Source of the DNA: Gaetbulibacter_A aestuarii
Lineage (GTDB): Bacteria > Bacteroidota > Bacteroidia > Flavobacteriales > Flavobacteriaceae
Direction of reading: 5' to 3'
Length of the DNA: 64,000 bases
Assembly: GCF_039537665.1 (NCBI RefSeq)
Contig: NZ_BAABAY010000002.1
Coordinates: 372,001-436,000, forward strand
Below, piece after piece: positions 60,329-64,000 of the stretch (the stretch's first letter is position 1; every line of letters starts with the position of its first letter). Made by a program: the position numbers and the translations under genes. Under the pieces are notes generated by a model. The model was not told the DNA's origin, did no database searches, and saw only the letters and a list, made by a program, of their open reading frames with translations.

Positions 60329-61810
60329 TTACTGCTGTTTACGATTTTTAGAAACAGTATGCTTTTTAAGAATTCTTTTACTTTCTGACTTGACCAATTG
60401 ATCTTCTCGCATTTTCCATAATACATCTGTAGCACGTTTTCGGGTTTCGTCAATATCCACGATTGGATAGGGGTAATCTTTTCCAAGATGGAAGTTATTA
60501 AACTCCTGGTCCATGTCAGTCATCAAGTAGGGCTGATGGGCAAAAGGTGTTTCAAGATCTTTCAGTTCAGGCACCCATTTTTTAATGAATTTCGCTTCAG
60601 GATCGTGTTCTAAACTATTTTTTACCGGATTGTAAACACGCAACATATTAGTGCCGGTCTCACCGGCTTGCATCTGTAACTGTGGATAATGAATTCCCGG
60701 TTCAAAATCTAAAAACATTTGAGATAAATGCGTTGTAGCGTCTTGCCAGGGTTGCCATAAATTATGAGTGAAGAAGGAAACTACCAAGGCACGCATTCTA
60801 AAATTAAGATATCCGGTTTCATTTAAGCAACGCATACAGGCATCAACAAGCGGATATCCCGTTAATCCTTTTCGCCATGCCTCTTGATATTGCTCAGATA
60901 TGGATTTTTTCAAACGATGAAATCCTTTATTAATACTGGCTTTTTCCATAGTGTGTTCCATTTCGAACTTTTGTATGAAATGGGACTGCCAGCGCAAGCG
61001 CGACATAAAGGATTCGATGGCTTTAGTGTTTTTTGCCTGATCTTTAATTCTATAGGCGTATTGGTAAACCTCCCGAACGGATAGATTTCCCCAGGCCAGG
61101 TAAGGCGAAATTCGACTGCAACTCATTCTAGCTAATTCCGGTTTTGAAATATGAAACATATAGTTCACATGGCGCTCTTCAAAAAATGAATTTAAATATT
61201 TCAAGCCTGTGGAGCGGCCTCCCTTTTGAAATGGCGAATCCATGTTAGTAGCCAGATTCGTGACATTGAAATACCGTTCTAATTCCGCTACAGCTTCAAT
61301 AGAAAGTAATTGTCCTTCTCCCGGATTGAATGTAAGCGTTTCCATACTGAAAAAGGTATCGCAAAGGTCTTTCCAATGGTCGCGGTTCTTTAAACCTCGC
61401 TGCACGCCGTTATTGATGTTTTCATGCCAATTGATCCAGTTATTCTTGCAAAAGCGTTTGAAGGATTTATCACGCTCATAGGTTACCAAAATACCGGTTT
61501 CCTGATGGGAATAGATATTTTTTACGTTGTAACTGGAAAGTAATTGATTCACGGCGGCGATAATATCAGAACTCACGGCTAGAATTTTGGAATTATATGG
61601 TTTTAATTGCTCGTTGATGTCGACTATAGACTGTTTGATAAAATCCCAGTGTCTCTGGCTGTAATGAATATCATTTATAAGTAAAGGTTCGAAAACGTAT
61701 AGCAACAGCACTTTACTACCGGAAGCCAGGGCATTGTATATTGCCTCATTATCTTCCAATCGAAGATCTCGTTTCAGCCATACTACATGTAAATCCGGTT
61801 TAGTAGTCAT
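60329..61810 (-). CDS. cryptochrome/photolyase family FAD protein
   Basis: About 493 residues from ATG 61810 (MTTKPDLHVVWLKRDLRL); a TTG at 61822 is also in frame. Antenna-domain Rossmann start, then FAD-domain motifs: SRISPYLAWGNLSVREVY, WRKGLTGYPLVDACMRCLNETG, NFRMRALVVSFFTHNLWQPW, and YPQLQMQAGETGTNMLRVYN, where the usual N-W-x-x-x-G repair loop differs. Repair specificity is unclear; it could be a sensory cryptochrome. It overlaps the upstream FeS-type gene by 11 bases. Confidence 0.9.
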   Translation of the reverse strand: MTTKPDLHVVWLKRDLRLEDNEAIYNALASGSKVLLLYVFEPLLINDIHYSQRHWDFIKQSIVDINEQLKPYNSKILAVSSDIIAAVNQLLSSYNVKNIYSHQETGILVTYERDKSFKRFCKNNWINWHENINNGVQRGLKNRDHWKDLCDTFFSMETLTFNPGEGQLLSIEAVAELERYFNVTNLATNMDSPFQKGGRSTGLKYLNSFFEERHVNYMFHISKPELARMSCSRISPYLAWGNLSVREVYQYAYRIKDQAKNTKAIESFMSRLRWQSHFIQKFEMEHTMEKASINKGFHRLKKSISEQYQEAWRKGLTGYPLVDACMRCLNETGYLNFRMRALVVSFFTHNLWQPWQDATTHLSQMFLDFEPGIHYPQLQMQAGETGTNMLRVYNPVKNSLEHDPEAKFIKKWVPELKDLETPFAHQPYLMTDMDQEFNNFHLGKDYPYPIVDIDETRKRATDVLWKMREDQLVKSESKRILKKHTVSKNRKQQ

Positions 61811-63332
61811 CGGGGTTTTCAATTATATGTTTTGCCTTCTCTTTGATCTCAGAAAGTTTTTTGGAGTCCATTTTATTCAACAAACTGTACATCATTTTCA
61901 TTCTAAAATTAGATTCCAATTGAGGTCGTTTATCGTCCAAAAAATTCCAATATAAACTATTAAATGGGCAAGCATTTTTTCCTGTTTTTTTACTTTTATC
62001 ATAATGGCAACCGGAGCAGTAATTACTCATTTTATGAATGTAAGATCCGGAGGAAACATAAGGTTTGGTTGCTATTTTACCGCCATCAGCAAATTGGCTC
62101 ATACCTCGTGTGTTTGGTAGTTGTACCCATTCAATCGCATCCACATAAATACCTAAATACCAGGCATCGACTTCGTCCGGATCGATCTGTGCTAACAAGG
62201 CGAAATTTCCTGTAACCATCAAACGCTGGATATGATGCGCATAGCCGTTTTCCAGGGAGTTGGTGATGGCATGTTTCAAACAGTTCATTTTGGTATTCCC
62301 GGTCCAGAAAAATTCAGGTAATTTATTGGTGTTTTCCAGAGCGTTCAAGGTTTTGTACTCCGGCATAAACGCCCAATACATACCGCGCATATATTCGCGC
62401 CATCCAATAACTTGACGAATAAAGCCTTCAACCTGGGAGATATCAATGTGTTCGCCGTGTTTCCGATAGTAATTAAGGATCGTTTTTACGACATCCTGCG
62501 CACTGATGAGTTTCAAGTTCATCGCAAAGGATAATCTGGAGTGGAACAAAAATTCCTGATCGGTATGCATGGCATCCTGATAATCCCCAAAATGGATGAG
62601 CAGGTTTTCGCAAAAATATTTTAATTGATCCAGGGCTTGTTCTCGTGTAATGGGGTAGTGAAAGGTTTTTGAGCTAAAGGATCCAATGGTTTTTATTTGT
62701 GCGTTTTCAATGTCTTTTACAATTTCTGTGACGTCATTTTGAAAATATTTGTAGGGTGGAATGGGAGCGTCGCCTTTCCATTTATTTCTGTTGCTCTTAT
62801 CATAATTCCATTTACCACCTTCAGGTTGATCACCAACCATTAAAATATCATGTTTTCTACGCATATCACGGTAGAAATTTTCCATGAGGTATTGTTTCTT
62901 GCCTTTAAAGAATTTGGCGAGATCATTACGTTCCGTGTAGAAATGCTCTGCGGAAACACATTTTGATTCTACATCAAGTGCCTGACAAAATTCTGAAAGT
63001 TGCTGGTCCAATCGATATTCATCCGGAGCGATGTATTCAAAACACGTTATGTTATTTTCTGAAATGATCTTTTTGAGATTCTTGTTCAGATTATGAGTGT
63101 TTTCGGGATCATTGATCTTGTAATATTGAACCTCATGGCCATGAGATTTCAAATCTTCTGAAAACTGACGCATCGCAGCAAAAAAACCAATAACCTTTTG
63201 AATATGATGGGTTACATAATCCGTTTCCTGACGCATTTCAAACATGGCATAAATAACCATGTCGTCCTGAGTTTTGAACCAGGAGTGTTTACAATGTAGC
63301 TGATCGCCTAATATGAGTCGGAGTGTCTTCAA
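61800..63332 (-). CDS. FeS-BCP class (6-4) photolyase / bacterial cryptochrome
   Basis: A 510-residue member of the iron-sulfur bacterial cryptochrome and photolyase class (PhrB/CryB). LRLILGDQLHCKHSWF starts the antenna domain, GWREYMRGMYW and HHIQRLMVTGNFALLAQIDP are in the FAD domain, and four Cys for a 4Fe-4S cluster are C351, C439, C442 (YCSGC) and C455 (ACPFN), matching the family spacing. Known relatives repair (6-4) lesions. It starts 1 base after the stop of the cry-DASH gene. Confidence 0.94.
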   Translation of the reverse strand: MKTLRLILGDQLHCKHSWFKTQDDMVIYAMFEMRQETDYVTHHIQKVIGFFAAMRQFSEDLKSHGHEVQYYKINDPENTHNLNKNLKKIISENNITCFEYIAPDEYRLDQQLSEFCQALDVESKCVSAEHFYTERNDLAKFFKGKKQYLMENFYRDMRRKHDILMVGDQPEGGKWNYDKSNRNKWKGDAPIPPYKYFQNDVTEIVKDIENAQIKTIGSFSSKTFHYPITREQALDQLKYFCENLLIHFGDYQDAMHTDQEFLFHSRLSFAMNLKLISAQDVVKTILNYYRKHGEHIDISQVEGFIRQVIGWREYMRGMYWAFMPEYKTLNALENTNKLPEFFWTGNTKMNCLKHAITNSLENGYAHHIQRLMVTGNFALLAQIDPDEVDAWYLGIYVDAIEWVQLPNTRGMSQFADGGKIATKPYVSSGSYIHKMSNYCSGCHYDKSKKTGKNACPFNSLYWNFLDDKRPQLESNFRMKMMYSLLNKMDSKKLSEIKEKAKHIIENPDDY

Positions 63333-63333
63333 A

Positions 63334-64000
63334 TTAAAAAAGGGTTTTTTGTAGCCACAGATTTTGAAATTTCCCCTGCGGATCGTAGCGCTCGGCCTGT
63401 AGTTTTACATTGAATTTACGATCTCTTGGATCATTGCCTACTCCGGAAACATACATCCAGTTGCCATAATTACTATGAACATCGTAGTCCATAAGTAGCG
63501 ATTCAAAATAAGCAGCACCAATACGCCAATCCAGTTCAAGGTCTTTTGCAAAATAAGAGGCTACATTTTGTCGGCCGCGATTACTCATCCAACCTGTTTC
63601 GGCTAATTCTATCATATTAGCATTTACAAAATCGGAGGAAGTTCTACCTTCGATCCAAGCTTTAATATCACTTTCGTTGGTTCGCCAGGAATAGTTCTTG
63701 TTTAAAATTCCACCCAGATAAAAAATAGTATCGCCGTGCTTCAGGCTGATATATTTAAAATAATCCCGCCAGATGAGTTCAAAAATGAGCCAATAGGTGG
63801 ACTGGTTTTTAAAATGCTCTTTTTCAAAAGCTTTGATCTGCCAATAAATATGGCGGGGGGAAATACTTCCGTTAGCCAGCCAGGCTGAGAATTTGGAGCT
63901 GTAATTGGTTCCAACTAAACCGTTGCGTGTTTTTTTGTAAACCCCTAATTTTTTTGTTTTGAAAAAATAATTTTGAAGTCGCTTTTCTGCTGCTTCTTCA
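63334..64000 (-). CDS. cryptochrome DASH, C-terminal part (runs off window)
   Basis: Partial: the frame is open without stops from 64000 to its stop at 63334, about 222 residues. YKKTRNGLVGTNYSSKFSAW, LANGSISPRHIYWQIK, WRTNESDIKAWIEGRT, GWMSNRGRQNVASYFAKDLE and NYGNWMYVSGVGNDPR are hallmark DASH motifs, the last with the FAD-binding Asn-Trp. The N-terminus and promoter are outside. The fourth photolyase-family gene in 10 kb; DASH proteins repair single-stranded CPDs or sense light. Confidence 0.93.
   Translation of the reverse strand, partial: EEAAEKRLQNYFFKTKKLGVYKKTRNGLVGTNYSSKFSAWLANGSISPRHIYWQIKAFEKEHFKNQSTYWLIFELIWRDYFKYISLKHGDTIFYLGGILNKNYSWRTNESDIKAWIEGRTSSDFVNANMIELAETGWMSNRGRQNVASYFAKDLELDWRIGAAYFESLLMDYDVHSNYGNWMYVSGVGNDPRDRKFNVKLQAERYDPQGKFQNLWLQKTLF

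Noticed and set aside
1..64000. CRISPR array, prophage or insertion sequence
   Set aside because: No regularly spaced short repeats, phage structural genes, transposase-like proteins or terminal inverted repeats with target duplications were seen.

Overview
The window is chromosomal DNA of a member of the Bacteroidota, most likely family Flavobacteriaceae. The evidence is A+T-rich sequence, near absence of Shine-Dalgarno sequences, several promoters of the TTG-N19-TAnnTTTG type, many short-signal lipoproteins, and families typical of that group (DUF6495, DUF4290, TIGR03643, START-like, baeRF). Functions are read from protein motifs, not from searches. No rRNA, CRISPR array, transposase or integrase gene was seen.

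Layout. 0-2.3 kb: end of rplI, a DUF6495 gene and hisS. 2.3-8.3 kb: a sugar locus with an MFS porter and GH32 lipoprotein on one strand, and pgmB plus GH65 phosphorylase on the other, with a LacI-type palindrome upstream of pgmB. 8.4-23.2 kb: mostly minus-strand accessory genes (agmatine-deiminase-like lipoprotein, two GNATs, amidohydrolase, FkbM methyltransferase, acyltransferase, DinB, VOC) and a group of small exported proteins and lipoproteins sharing a promoter-like 23-bp motif; one lipoprotein gene is broken by an in-frame TAG. 23.2-26.5 kb: three A+T-rich minus-strand genes (HNH nuclease, DUF3644 with a HEPN-like motif, DUF2971) separated by two related ~130-bp hairpin elements, arranged like integron cassettes. 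26.6-33.7 kb: a G+C-richer DNA-damage block (DnaQ/GIY-YIG nuclease, XRE-S24 LexA-like repressor, Y-family polymerase, DnaE-type polymerase, SRAP) with a 35-bp dyad between the divergent genes. 33.8-37.5 kb: HxlR regulator and its divergent pair, a stand-alone LigD polymerase domain, a DUF892 protein. 37.6-43.9 kb: a Crp/Fnr regulator and two convergent operons (baeRF, erythromycin-esterase family; PAS sensor, hydrolase, phosphoribosyltransferase), each with an FNR-like site at its start. 43.9-44.6 kb: REP-like repeats and tRNA-Met whose 3' end plus terminator is duplicated. 44.6-53 kb: core genes (aminotransferase IV, YqgE, HU, fmt, recQ, DUF493, DUF4290, murA). 53-64 kb: a triple-fasciclin lipoprotein and a long minus-strand light and photorepair cluster with four photolyase/cryptochrome genes, TspO, glutathione peroxidase, SDR, folE and TIGR03643.

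The most interesting parts are the cassette-like array, the repressor-controlled mutagenesis block, the FNR-bracketed stress block, and a TGTTTAA-N16-TTAAACA element placed in the same way in front of both the photolyase operon and the fasciclin gene.
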